NCBI GenBank assembly: GCA_030696435.1
Contig: JAUYSF010000179.1
Span: 1 to 15,946, forward strand
Length of the DNA stretch: 15,946 nucleotides
DNA from: Desulfoprunum sp.
GTDB lineage: Bacteria; Desulfobacterota; Desulfobulbia; Desulfobulbales; Desulfocapsaceae
Direction of reading: 5' to 3'
Part shown: in pieces, positions 1 through 7,217 of the stretch
Layout of the letters: each line of letters opens with the position of its first letter
How positions within the stretch are numbered: position 1 is the stretch's first letter
Notes under the pieces: generated by a model
Seen by the model: the letters and a program-made list of their open reading frames with translations, nothing else
What the model was told of the DNA's origin: nothing
Databases searched by the model: none
Made by a program: the position numbers and the translations under genes

Positions 1-128
1 AGTCCTTGCCCCAGATCGCCCTGCCAAAGACCTTCCTGGTCATTGAAAACCTGCCGAACATGGGAAGCGGCAAGATCGACTTCCGGAGCATTACCGAGCT
101 GGCCAGGGAAAAACTGTCAGCACATTAA
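1..128 (+). CDS. C-terminal end of an AMP-forming acyl ligase, Aas-like (partial, 5' end outside window)
   Basis: The reading frame is open from base 3 to a TAA at 126-128, giving the last 41 residues of a protein that begins outside the window. The visible tail has the closing signature of the adenylate-forming (acyl-CoA/acyl-ACP synthetase) superfamily: LPKTF, then ENLPNMGSGKIDF. The Lys after GSG is the catalytic lysine of the mobile C-terminal subdomain. The spacing and the GSGK(I/P)DF wording resemble the end of Aas, the bifunctional 2-acylglycerophosphoethanolamine acyltransferase/acyl-ACP synthetase that re-acylates lysophospholipids at the inner membrane. That assignment is inference from a short tail; any acyl-CoA or acyl-ACP synthetase is possible. 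Its stop codon overlaps the stop codon of the convergent kinase-like gene by two bases, so there is no room for an intervening terminator. Confidence 0.6.
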   Translation, partial: SLPQIALPKTFLVIENLPNMGSGKIDFRSITELAREKLSAH

Positions 129-1126
129 CTCCGGCTGCAGATTTCCTCCAGAGAACTGATGCAGGCAGCAAGCTCGTCATGGAACTCGCTCACCGTATCA
201 TAGATGACCGACGTCCCTGCCGAGAAGTGCAGCAGGATGTTGTTCAGCTGGTCCGGGATATAAGGGTAGATCTTTTTCAGGTTGAAGACCCGGTCGCGGG
301 CCAGAAGCGCCATATCCTCAACACACAGACTGTTGAACACCCTCTCCCCGAACTCCGGATTGCCGAGGATCTCCTGTGGTCGGAAGTTCTGCTTGCCGAC
401 GATATAGAGCAGGACATTGCCAAGCCCGAGAAGATCCATGGCATACGGCCTCTCAGGCAGGTAGAAATCGTAGTCGAAATCTATCCAGATAAAGCTGCCA
501 TCCTCGCGATTGACGAAGATATGATCACGGCGGATATCGCCATGCTTGAGCCCGTGGCTGTGGAGCAGGATAATCCCCTGCACGGACACAAGGAAGCGCT
601 CCAGGACATAGCACATGTGATTCTTAAAATAATCGAGGTGATCCTCGCCGAGATACTCAATATACTTATCCAGTCGTTTGCCCGGTACGACATTGAGGAT
701 GCGGACGAGATTATCAGCATCGTCGAGTGCTGAATATCCCTGCATGAAAGCGGGATTGCCCCGCACCAGCTCGATGACCCTGGCCTCTTTTTCCGGGCTG
801 CGGTAGCACTTCACCTCCAGGTCACCCAGACTGATCGTGTAGGTCTCATAAAACACCAGTTTGAGAATATTCAGCTCGCCCGTCTCTAGATCATAGACCT
901 TGGGAACCCACTGTTTCGGCTGATCATCAATTCCAAACCGGCCCTCACGGGTATAGCCGACGACCAGAAGATAGCGGTTATCAACATGAATAATGTCGCC
1001 ATAATCAATGCTGGTAAATTCACTGGTGTCGCGCCAGATCCGAGGCTGCCGCCGGATGCTCTTCATGGCGGGATGAGCCTGGAGGCGTGGCAGAATGCTC
1101 AGAGGGAAATAGCTCCAGTCAATCAT
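125..1126 (-). CDS. Protein-kinase-like phosphotransferase
   Basis: A 333-aa protein when started at the ATG at 1126. The frame is open further upstream to 1312, but that part lies inside the universal stress gene in another frame and reads as Arg/Pro/Gly-rich nonsense, so I reject the longer start. The kinase fold is recognisable. NILKL near residue 89 fits the ATP-binding lysine strand and PEKEARVIEL near 111-120 the helix-C glutamate. HGDIRRDHIFV at 195-205 is the catalytic loop with Asp197, and WIDFDYDF at 214-221 is the metal-binding DFG equivalent with Asp216. The Asn normally five residues after the catalytic Asp is His202, an atypical feature. No membrane segment or signal peptide is visible. 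The gene begins only 5 bp after the stop of the upstream universal stress gene, so the two are almost certainly co-transcribed. A role in stress signalling or small-molecule phosphorylation is inference; the substrate is unknown. Confidence 0.72.
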   Translation of the reverse strand: MIDWSYFPLSILPRLQAHPAMKSIRRQPRIWRDTSEFTSIDYGDIIHVDNRYLLVVGYTREGRFGIDDQPKQWVPKVYDLETGELNILKLVFYETYTISLGDLEVKCYRSPEKEARVIELVRGNPAFMQGYSALDDADNLVRILNVVPGKRLDKYIEYLGEDHLDYFKNHMCYVLERFLVSVQGIILLHSHGLKHGDIRRDHIFVNREDGSFIWIDFDYDFYLPERPYAMDLLGLGNVLLYIVGKQNFRPQEILGNPEFGERVFNSLCVEDMALLARDRVFNLKKIYPYIPDQLNNILLHFSAGTSVIYDTVSEFHDELAACISSLEEICSRS

Positions 1127-1131
1127 TGGCC

Positions 1132-1587
1132 TTACCCCACAATCCAGGCGGTGAAGTCGCGGCTGTGGCGGGCCAGGGCGTTGGAGATGGAACCGAAGAG
1201 AAATTCCTCGGCCTTCGAGACTCCCCTCTTGCCGGTGGCCACGGTGCCGAACTGCCCTTCTCGCTGGATCTCCAGGACCACCTGGCTGATGGTCTTGCCC
1301 TCGGCCATACAAACCCGCTGGCTGATATTTCTGCCGCTGATCCCTGCGGCCTCAAGGACATTGAGGGATTCGAGCATAAAATGCTCCGCCCGTTCTTCGC
1401 GCAGCATCTGATACCTGTCCAGCATGCCGCCCTGCCCATAGAAATCGGGTGGTGGTTCGGGATAGACATGCAGGAGGCAGATATGGACATCGGCAAGACC
1501 GGCGGTCATATAGCCGACATAGCGTACCGCCCGCAAGGATGTCTCGGATTTATCTACCGCAATCAGAAATCTGTTCCAGTTTTTCAT
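1132..1587 (-). CDS. Universal stress protein (UspA family)
   Basis: A 151-aa single-domain protein, the usual length for the family. It starts MKNWNRFLIAVDKSE (first strand plus the Asp of the nucleotide site). It carries TGKRG, nine residues, then GS near the C-terminus, which fits the G-2x-G-9x-G-S/T ATP-binding signature exactly, so it is predicted to be an ATP-binding rather than a UspA-type non-binding member. The start ATG at 1587 is preceded by a strong GAGGGGAG ribosome binding site. A kinase-like gene follows 5 bp after its stop, so the pair looks like a two-gene operon. USPs are cytosolic dimers induced by starvation or respiratory stress; what this one binds or regulates cannot be read from the sequence. 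Confidence 0.88.
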   Translation of the reverse strand: MKNWNRFLIAVDKSETSLRAVRYVGYMTAGLADVHICLLHVYPEPPPDFYGQGGMLDRYQMLREERAEHFMLESLNVLEAAGISGRNISQRVCMAEGKTISQVVLEIQREGQFGTVATGKRGVSKAEEFLFGSISNALARHSRDFTAWIVG

Positions 1588-1626
1588 ATTCTCCCCTCTC
1601 AGGAATGAAATCGGCCCGATTCCATC

Positions 1627-1696
1627 TTATTCCGTTTCCAAATCAAGCGTTAACTTCGTCGGCTGCGCGCTTGCCTTCTTGTTTCCAACTTGATTT
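1627..1696. repeat. Dispersed imperfect-palindrome repeat, short copy
   Basis: A 70-bp element that matches, in inverted orientation, the longer element at 14784-14902. Shared blocks include TTTCCAAATCAA, GTTAACTTCGTCGGCT and GCGCGCTTGCCTTCTTGTT. The ends are inverted copies of AAATCAA/TTGATTT. Relative to the long copy, 45 internal bases are missing. The missing segment is bounded by imperfect direct repeats (GCAGCGACGA versus GTAGCCGACGA in the long copy), which suggests loss by slippage or recombination. It lies 10 bp beyond the panE stop codon and upstream of the universal stress gene. It has no coding capacity and could act as an RNA hairpin at the 3' end of panE. Confidence 0.8.
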
Positions 1697-1706
1697 AAAA
1701 AGGGAA

Positions 1707-2657
1707 TTACAACTGCTCAAGCCCCGGCCGCCATTTTTCGAGAAGCCTGATCAGCTCGACGATTGTCTGGTGGGTCGGCACCGCAATGCCATGCTCCTCG
1801 GCATAACGGCAGATCGCCCCGTTCTGGGCCTCGATCTCGGTCGGACGCTCATTAAGGATATCCTGCAGCATCGACGACAGATTGTTGGAACTGCGCTGGC
1901 ATGCTTCAAAGAGCAACTCATAGAGATCGGTATAGACCAGATCGATACCGCAGGCCTCGGCGACCCTCCGGCCCTCGTCGAGCAGCCGTTTCATCAGGGT
2001 TATCGACTCCATGCGGGTCGTCAGGCAGCCATTGGGGACCTTGAGCAGAGACGATAGCGGGTTGATCGCCGAATAGATGATCACCTTACACCACAGGCGG
2101 CCGACGACCCGCCGGGCCATCTGGGTCTGGATTCCACAGTCGCTGAAAACTTGGTGTATTTTTTTCAACCTCGGGGTCAGCTCGCCGCTCAGTTCGCCGA
2201 TATAGGTCTTGCCCGCCCCACCATGCCGCACCGTCGAGCCGCCCAGAGCGGTCCCCGACATGAAGGTGAAACCGACGAGGACATGCTCCAGCGGTACAAT
2301 CTGCCCGATGACCTCGACATTACCAAGCCCGGTCTGGACAACAAGCAGCGGACAGCTCGGCGATACCAGATGGGCTATGCCCTGGGTTGCCAGCCTGGTG
2401 GAAAAAGACTTGACCATCAACAGGATCAGATCGCATTCTTTGATGCCCGCGCCGTCACTCATGGCCGTAACCGGCACCAAAGTCACCTCATCAGGGTCAT
2501 CTTCGCCATGGGCCATCACCCCGATACCCTGGCTCTGCATCGCCCCGACAACCTCATTATCGATATCAATCAGGGATATTTCATTACCACCTTTTGCCAG
2601 AAAAGAACCAAAAAGCCTGCCGATTGCCCCGCCACCGACGATTACAATCTTCATCAT
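1707..2657 (-). CDS. panE: 2-dehydropantoate 2-reductase (ketopantoate reductase family)
   Basis: A 316-aa protein of the PanE/ApbA family, slightly longer than the usual ~300 aa. MMKIVIVGGGAIG gives the N-terminal Rossmann GxGxxG for NADPH. VKSF (Lys83), TGLGN (Asn113), LWCKVIIYSAINP (Lys191, the catalytic lysine region) and TEIEAQNG (Glu274/276, substrate site) occur in family order. The enzyme reduces ketopantoate to pantoate in coenzyme A biosynthesis. The family also contains other 2-oxoacid reductases, so the exact substrate is an inference, and no other pantothenate genes are adjacent. I chose the ATG at 2657 because GAGGAG lies 5 bp upstream of it (2663-2668 on the reverse strand). 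An in-frame GTG at 2663 would overlap that site, and the next ATG at 2654 is also possible. The gene appears monocistronic. Confidence 0.85.
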   Translation of the reverse strand: MMKIVIVGGGAIGRLFGSFLAKGGNEISLIDIDNEVVGAMQSQGIGVMAHGEDDPDEVTLVPVTAMSDGAGIKECDLILLMVKSFSTRLATQGIAHLVSPSCPLLVVQTGLGNVEVIGQIVPLEHVLVGFTFMSGTALGGSTVRHGGAGKTYIGELSGELTPRLKKIHQVFSDCGIQTQMARRVVGRLWCKVIIYSAINPLSSLLKVPNGCLTTRMESITLMKRLLDEGRRVAEACGIDLVYTDLYELLFEACQRSSNNLSSMLQDILNERPTEIEAQNGAICRYAEEHGIAVPTHQTIVELIRLLEKWRPGLEQL

Positions 2658-2697
2658 AGTCACTCCTCTCGTGTATCGTTATGTACCACCCTACCGG

Positions 2698-2742
2698 GAG
2701 ACCGGTTATCTGAATTATACCGGCCTCTTTTTATTGTATAAT
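2698..2742. promoter_or_regulatory. Divergent promoter region of panE and the ABC operon, with overlapping dyad
   Basis: Two perfect TATAAT hexamers face opposite ways 17 bp apart: ATTATA at 2714-2719 (a minus-strand -10 toward panE, about 50 bp before its start) and TATAAT at 2737-2742 (plus strand). Neither has a convincing -35, because each would fall on the other's -10. An imperfect dyad pairs GAG-A-CCGGT-T-AT (2698-2709) with AT-ACCGG-C-CTC (2717-2727) and is followed by TTTTT on the plus strand. It could be an operator or a small intrinsic terminator. The promoter assignment is inferred from the hexamers only. Confidence 0.35.
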
Positions 2743-2926
2743 GACTGGCGCTGGAATGCAAACGGCTGATTGCGATCCCTCCCCCTCTCCCTTGAGAATC
2801 TCCCTGTTTTCCTGCGCCACCTCCCGGATCACGAGAAAAATCATTCTGGATTTTTTCGCCATAACCCTGTACCCTGATCTCTGAGATTAATTATTATGTC
2901 GACAGGTTATACCCTCTCATGAGCCC
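2743..2926. other. Leader region upstream of the ABC permease gene
   Basis: No gene is visible here. An interrupted inverted repeat pairs ATAACC-C-TGT (2861-2870) with ACAGGTTAT (2902-2910), separated by 31 bp, just before the permease start. It could be an operator, but I recognise no known regulator site. A three-codon ATG-AGC-CCA-TGA leader frame at 2919 ends two bases into the permease start, which is probably chance. Confidence 0.3.
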
Positions 2927-3745
2927 ATGATGCGCCATTCTGCTCCGAAAAAGATACGCAGCGTTCACAACCTGCTCCGCTCCCCCCTTTTCGAGCTGTT
3001 CCAGCTCCTCATGCTTTTTTCGGCAATTTTCTGGCTCTTTGCCACAGGTTCCCGCAATCTCAATTACAACTGGCAGTGGTACCAGATCCCCCAGTATTTG
3101 GTTATCCCTTCCGCAAAGGGGCTTTCCGCCGGCCCTTTATTGCAAGGCCTGCTTATCACCCTGCAGATCTCGGCAATCAGCCTCATGGTTTCTCTGCTGA
3201 TCGGCCTTATCACCGCCGTTTTCCGGCTTTCGGCCTCACCCGTTGCCGGCCTTCTGGCCCGGCTGTATATTGAAATCATCAGGAATACCCCGCTGCTCAT
3301 CCAGCTCTTTTTTATCTATTTCGTTCTTGGCCCCCTGCTTGGCCTTGATCGGCTGCCCGCCGCCATCCTCTCTCTAAGCCTTTTTGAAGGGGCCTATATC
3401 GCCGAAATCTTTCGCTCTGGGATCCTCTCGGTGGCACGCGAACAGTATGAGGCAGCCTACAGTCTGGGCCTCAGCCCCTATGCCACCTATCGCCATGTCA
3501 TCCTGCCCCAGGCCATCCGCACCGTCCTACCTCCCCTCACCAGTCAGGCCATCTCGCTGATCAAGGATTCGGCCCTGGTCAGCACCATAGCCATCTACGA
3601 TCTGACCATGCAGGCTCAATCCATCATTGCCGAGACCTTTCTGACCTTTGAGGTCTGGCTGACGGTGGCCGTACTCTATCTGATCATCACCATTGCCCTG
3701 TCGTATCTCGCCGGGGTCCTGGAACATCGCTTGAAACTGCCCTGA
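2927..3745 (+). CDS. Polar amino acid ABC transporter permease (HisM/GlnP family), first subunit
   Basis: A 272-aa inner-membrane protein with about five to six hydrophobic segments. The family start motif YIEIIRNTPLLIQLFFIYF lies at about residues 112-130. The cytoplasmic EAA loop reads EQYEAAYSLGLSPYATYRHVILPQAI at about 169-194 and is where the ATPase docks. The N-terminus carries the extra segment and the LNYNWQWYQIPQYL stretch shared with the second permease of this cluster, as in Aap/Bzt-type importers. Two ATGs abut (2927 and 2930) and no strong ribosome site is visible, so the exact start is uncertain. The gene is followed 37 bp later by the binding-protein gene, and the two permeases probably form a heterodimeric channel. 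The substrate is likely a polar amino acid or related compound. Confidence 0.9.
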   Translation: MMRHSAPKKIRSVHNLLRSPLFELFQLLMLFSAIFWLFATGSRNLNYNWQWYQIPQYLVIPSAKGLSAGPLLQGLLITLQISAISLMVSLLIGLITAVFRLSASPVAGLLARLYIEIIRNTPLLIQLFFIYFVLGPLLGLDRLPAAILSLSLFEGAYIAEIFRSGILSVAREQYEAAYSLGLSPYATYRHVILPQAIRTVLPPLTSQAISLIKDSALVSTIAIYDLTMQAQSIIAETFLTFEVWLTVAVLYLIITIALSYLAGVLEHRLKLP

Positions 3746-3782
3746 AAGGCATACTGTAGAACATAAATACCAAAAGGAGAAT

Positions 3783-4607
3783 ATGATGAAAAAAACACTG
3801 ATCCTCTCTTTGATCCTGCTGTTCAGTAGCATAACCGGGCTGGCAGGTGCAGCCTCCACCCAACAGCAGCTCACGGCGGAAAGCTGCATTGAACAGGTCG
3901 TCAAAAAGGGGGTGTTGCGGGTGGGTATGGATATATTCCAGCCCTGGGCCATGAAGGACAAGAACGGCAAGCTTATCGGTTTCGAAATAGATGTGGCGAC
4001 TCGATTGGCCTCAGACATGGGTGTCAAGGTCGAGTTTGTGCCCACCGCCTGGTCCGGCATCATCCCGGCCCTCTTGACCGGCAAATTCGATATGATCATC
4101 GGCGGCATGGGCATCACCCCGCAACGAGCTCTGAAGGTCAACTTCTCTAGCCCCTATGACTATTCGGGAATGTCTCTGGTTGCTCATCGAAAACTCACTG
4201 CCGGCTTTACAACGCTTGCCGATTTCAACAAAGCCGAGGTGCAGATTGCCGTCAAGTTGGGGACAACTGCCGCAACCGCCGCCAAGAAGTTTCTCCCGCT
4301 GGCAACTCTCAGAATGTTCGACAACGAGACCCAGGTTTATCAGGAACTGCGCAACGGTAACGTCCATGCGGTCATCGCCAGTGCCCCCCGCCCGGCCTAT
4401 GAGGCAGTCGACTACAAAGAGACCCTTTTCATGCCGTTTACCGAGATATTTGCCAAAGAGCCGATCGGCTTTGCCCTGCGTAAAGGTGATCCGGATACCC
4501 TGGCCTATGTCAACAGTTGGATTTCCCTGGTTCAACTTGAAGGCTGGCTACAGGAACGACATGACTACTGGTTCGGCACCAAGGACTGGAACAATCAGAT
4601 CCAGTAA
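3783..4607 (+). CDS. Periplasmic substrate-binding protein, amino-acid ABC transporter family 3
   Basis: A 274-aa protein with a classic signal peptide: Lys-Lys, a hydrophobic core, and a likely cleavage after residue 23 (GLAGA-AS). There is no lipobox, so it should be free in the periplasm. The SBP_bac_3 fold is clear: GVLRVGMDIFQPWAM, GKLIGFEIDVATRLA, IIPALLTGKFDMIIGGMGIT, QRALKVNFSSPY and VKLGTTAATAAKKF. Arg115 (TPQRALKVNF) matches the ligand-carboxylate arginine of HisJ-type proteins. The Asp that usually holds the alpha-amino group (D-A-x-x-x-D-x-P region) is replaced: here the stretch reads VHAVIASAPRPAY, with Ser200 at that position. The ligand may therefore not be a standard alpha-amino acid. 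The AAAAGGAGA ribosome site before the ATG at 3783 is strong, fitting higher synthesis of the binding protein than of the permeases. Confidence 0.9.
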   Translation: MMKKTLILSLILLFSSITGLAGAASTQQQLTAESCIEQVVKKGVLRVGMDIFQPWAMKDKNGKLIGFEIDVATRLASDMGVKVEFVPTAWSGIIPALLTGKFDMIIGGMGITPQRALKVNFSSPYDYSGMSLVAHRKLTAGFTTLADFNKAEVQIAVKLGTTAATAAKKFLPLATLRMFDNETQVYQELRNGNVHAVIASAPRPAYEAVDYKETLFMPFTEIFAKEPIGFALRKGDPDTLAYVNSWISLVQLEGWLQERHDYWFGTKDWNNQIQ

Positions 4608-4644
4608 TGATCCCGGCCATTTGCCGAAGATACTTCCCCGCAAG

Positions 4645-4682
4645 GAGAGGACAGGAACGCTCTGCGGAGCGTCCTGTCTCTC
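4645..4682 (+). terminator. Intercistronic hairpin after the binding-protein gene
   Basis: A long stem: GAGAG, bulge, ACAGG, A, bulge, CGCTC, then loop TGCG, paired back with GAGCG, T, CCTGT, CTCTC. Only a weak T-stretch follows (TTTG). It lies 38 bp after the binding-protein stop and 39 bp before the second permease. A partial terminator or mRNA-stabilising hairpin that sets binding protein above permease is the usual role at this position. That role is inference. Confidence 0.6.
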
Positions 4683-4721
4683 TTTGCCTGCAGTGCATAA
4701 GACTCCTTTGACCAACAGCCT

Positions 4722-5606
4722 ATGCGACACAGCCCAAAACGCCTGACCCTGCTTGATTGGCTGGTTCTCCTGGGTCTTCTTGCCCTGACAGGCTGCATTT
4801 TCTACAGGCTGGCCTTCAGCCTCAATTACAAATGGAACTGGCCAATCATCCCCACCTATCTGATCCGTTTTGACAGCCAGCAGCAGCGCTGGGTGGCAAA
4901 CGTCCTGCTCCAGGGGTTTTTCACCACACTCAAACTCAGTTTCTGGGGCATGCTCCTCGCCACCATTCTTGGCGTATTCATGGGTCTCATGCGGATCTCA
5001 CCGCGCCTTGCACCCCGTCTGGCCAGCCGCACCTACGTCGAATTCATCCGTAATACGCCGCCCCTGGTCCTGGTCTTTCTCTTCTACTATTTCGTCAACG
5101 ACCAGGTCCTCTCCCACTTCGAGATTGAGACCTTTTTCCGCCAGAGCAGCCCTGCAGTCCAAAACCTCCTGGCCTTTGTCGCCAGTGAACCAGAAAGTCT
5201 ATCGCCTTTTATCTCGGGGGTGATGACCATCGGCCTCTTTCAAGGGGCTTATATATGCGAGATCATCAGGGCCGGCATCCAGTCAATCCCGGCAGGTCAA
5301 TGGGAGGCCTCCCGTTCCCTCGGCCTGAAAAAATGGCATCTGATGCGGCTGGTCATCCTCCCTCAAGCCATCCGCATCATGCTGCCGCCACTGGCCGGTG
5401 AATGTATCAATACGATAAAATATTCCTCGATAGTCTCCATCATCTCGATCCAGGAGCTGACCTTTCAGGGCCTGCAGATCATGGCCTCGACCCAGGCAAC
5501 CATTGAGATATGGCTGACGATCACCCTCATGTATCTCCTCCTCTGCCTCAGCCTCTCTCTGGCGGTCCACCGGCTGGAGATCCATCTCAACAGAAGTGTG
5601 TACTGA
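4722..5606 (+). CDS. Polar amino acid ABC transporter permease (HisM/GlnP family), second subunit
   Basis: A 294-aa membrane protein paralogous to the permease at 2927-3745. It has an N-terminal hydrophobic segment, SLNYKWNWPIIPTYL, then TYVEFIRNTPPLVLVFLFYYF and the EAA loop GQWEASRSLGLKKWHLMRLVILPQAI. It has a longer insert between membrane segments (about residues 125-165) than its partner, as in BztB/AapQ-like subunits. The ATG at 4722 has no strong ribosome site. It lies downstream of the hairpin at 4645-4682 in the same transcription direction. The cluster is permease-binding protein-permease with no ATP-binding subunit before or after, so the ATPase must be encoded elsewhere or shared with another importer. 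Confidence 0.9.
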   Translation: MRHSPKRLTLLDWLVLLGLLALTGCIFYRLAFSLNYKWNWPIIPTYLIRFDSQQQRWVANVLLQGFFTTLKLSFWGMLLATILGVFMGLMRISPRLAPRLASRTYVEFIRNTPPLVLVFLFYYFVNDQVLSHFEIETFFRQSSPAVQNLLAFVASEPESLSPFISGVMTIGLFQGAYICEIIRAGIQSIPAGQWEASRSLGLKKWHLMRLVILPQAIRIMLPPLAGECINTIKYSSIVSIISIQELTFQGLQIMASTQATIEIWLTITLMYLLLCLSLSLAVHRLEIHLNRSVY

Positions 5607-5679
5607 ACCATGAGGCTGCAATGCGTTGCTACAATGATACACTCTCATTCCCTCTATCCTGCCATCTATTGGAACAATT

Positions 5680-7041
5680 ATGCCGCCCCTGCCATCGCCT
5701 TTTTCCATACCAAATGTCCGTTTGTTCATCCTCTTCAGGATCTTTTTCAACTCGCGATTCTACTACCCGGTCTTTACGATTCTCTTTCTCGATTACGGTC
5801 TGTCGATTGAGCAGTTTTCCCTGCTGAATACGGTTTGGGCCATCACGATTGTTCTCACTGAGGTCCCTTCCGGCGCCTTGGCAGACGTCCTCGGGCGGAA
5901 ACAACTGCTGGTGGGAACCTCCTTTTTGATGGTCGCCGAGATGCTGCTGATCGGTTTTGTGCCCTTGGGCAACAGCAATCTGATCTTCTGGGCCTTTCTT
6001 ATCAACCGGATACTTAGTGGTCTCGCCGAGGCCATGGCCAGCGGAGCCGATGAGGCCATGGCCTACGACTCTCTGGTGGCCCAAGGCAACCCGGATGACT
6101 GGCCATACGTCCTCAGTGTGCAGATGCGCCTGCGCTCGTTTGCCGCCATACTCTCCATGGCACTCGGGGCCCTCGTCTATGACCCGGCCATGGTCAATCG
6201 CCTGCTGGCCTGGATGGGCTCGAACCTGCAAGTCACCCAGCAGATGACCATGCGCTACCCGATCTTTTTAACCCTTCTGCTCAGCTTCGGTGCCTGTTTC
6301 GCCTCTCTGCGGATGACGGAATCCACCCCTGTCGATGTAGAGAAACTGCCGGGCACATTACTCCGCACCCTCAAAGCGACGAGTCGGATGACCTTGGAAG
6401 CGGCGGGCTGGATAGTCAAAACGCCCTTTGCCCTTGCCGTCATCCTGCTCGGCATGGGCTACGATCATATCCTGCGCCTGGTCGTGACTATGACCAGCCA
6501 GTATTTTCGCTTGATCGATCTCCCGGAGGCCAGCTTTGGCCTTATCGGCGCGGCCCTGTCTGTCATCGGAGTCGTTTCTCCCAGGATTGCCGAGAAGATG
6601 GTCGAGGTCTTTTCCCCTGCCCAAAATGTCCTCTGGCTGGCCGGACTGACTCTCACAGCTCTCCTTGGCCTCACCGGCTTCTTTCCCTATCTGGGCCTCC
6701 TGCCCATAGCCCTCATTTTCTTTGTCATGATGCTTGTGTCATTTTTCAGCAGCCATTATCTGAACAGGATCACACCCTCGCAACAGCGGGCGACAGTCCT
6801 CAGTTTTAAAGGTATGGCCTTCAATCTCGCCTACGGTCTTATCGGCATCTTTTTTGCTCTGCTTATCCAGCACCTGCGAATCCAGGGCACGGCAGCAGGA
6901 TCGGGCCTCAACCTTGCCGACGAGGCCTTCAAAGGGGCAATATACCGGCTGCCCCTGTATTCTCTCGTTATCCTGAGCGTCATAATCCTCTACTGCCTGG
7001 CCAAACTCAAAGGTTCAGCGCAGATCAGCCAAAAAGGCTGA
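5680..7041 (+). CDS. Major facilitator superfamily transporter
   Basis: A 453-aa protein made of roughly twelve hydrophobic stretches. MFS motif A, GALADVLGRKQ, lies at residues 65-75 between the second and third helices, preceded by TEVPSG. A second conserved stretch, SGLAEAMASGADEAMAYDSL at about 113-132, is typical of one MFS subgroup that contains many uncharacterised efflux-like permeases. It therefore acts in the inner membrane as a proton-coupled or uniport carrier of unknown substrate. The start at 5680 (MPPLPSPFSIP) puts the first helix at about residues 14-36; no strong ribosome site is visible. It lies 73 bp after the second ABC permease and could be read through from that operon. 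The stop codon sits inside a small hairpin (TCAGCC-AAAAA-GGCTGA, 7025-7041). Confidence 0.85.
   Translation: MPPLPSPFSIPNVRLFILFRIFFNSRFYYPVFTILFLDYGLSIEQFSLLNTVWAITIVLTEVPSGALADVLGRKQLLVGTSFLMVAEMLLIGFVPLGNSNLIFWAFLINRILSGLAEAMASGADEAMAYDSLVAQGNPDDWPYVLSVQMRLRSFAAILSMALGALVYDPAMVNRLLAWMGSNLQVTQQMTMRYPIFLTLLLSFGACFASLRMTESTPVDVEKLPGTLLRTLKATSRMTLEAAGWIVKTPFALAVILLGMGYDHILRLVVTMTSQYFRLIDLPEASFGLIGAALSVIGVVSPRIAEKMVEVFSPAQNVLWLAGLTLTALLGLTGFFPYLGLLPIALIFFVMMLVSFFSSHYLNRITPSQQRATVLSFKGMAFNLAYGLIGIFFALLIQHLRIQGTAAGSGLNLADEAFKGAIYRLPLYSLVILSVIILYCLAKLKGSAQISQKG
7025..7041 (+). terminator. Small hairpin spanning the MFS stop codon
   Basis: A perfect 6-bp stem TCAGCC / GGCTGA closes an A5 loop and includes the TGA stop at 7039-7041. 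No T-run follows, so termination would be weak. It may be chance. Confidence 0.3.
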
Positions 7042-7080
7042 GAGGCCAGCGAAATATCGTTTATATTCAATATAATACCT

Positions 7081-7128
7081 GATTTTCGCAGCAAATATTT
7101 GCGCCCCCCCGGAAAATCGCTGTATAGT
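7081..7128 (+). promoter_or_regulatory. Nested palindromes and probable promoter upstream of nikR
   Basis: A perfect 12-bp palindrome GCAAATATTTGC (7091-7102) sits inside a wider inverted repeat GATTTTC (7081-7087) / GAAAATC (7112-7118). A plausible sigma70 promoter, TTGCGC (7099-7104), an 18-bp spacer and TATAGT (7123-7128), overlaps the right half. A regulator bound to the palindrome would therefore cover the -35. It does not resemble the E. coli NikR box (GTATGA-N16-TCATAC), so the bound protein is unknown. A second TATAAT at 7071-7076 has no -35. Confidence 0.45.
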
Positions 7129-7217
7129 TGCGGGGCAATGGTTTTTAATAAGGTTTGCTATCACGCCGCAAGAGAAGAAGAATGATTCTCGACAACAGAC
7201 AGGAGTAACGGACTAAC

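Noticed and set aside
179..733. 184-codon open frame on the plus strand inside the kinase gene
   Set aside because: It is antisense to a gene with recognisable kinase motifs and shows no domain or ribosome site of its own.
1127..1312. Longer N-terminus for the kinase-like gene
   Set aside because: The extra 62 residues are Arg/Pro/Gly-rich, overlap the universal stress gene in another frame, and would remove the normal 5-bp operon spacing.
2151..2769. Two long plus-strand frames antisense to panE
   Set aside because: Composition follows the panE codons in the opposite strand; no recognisable protein family.
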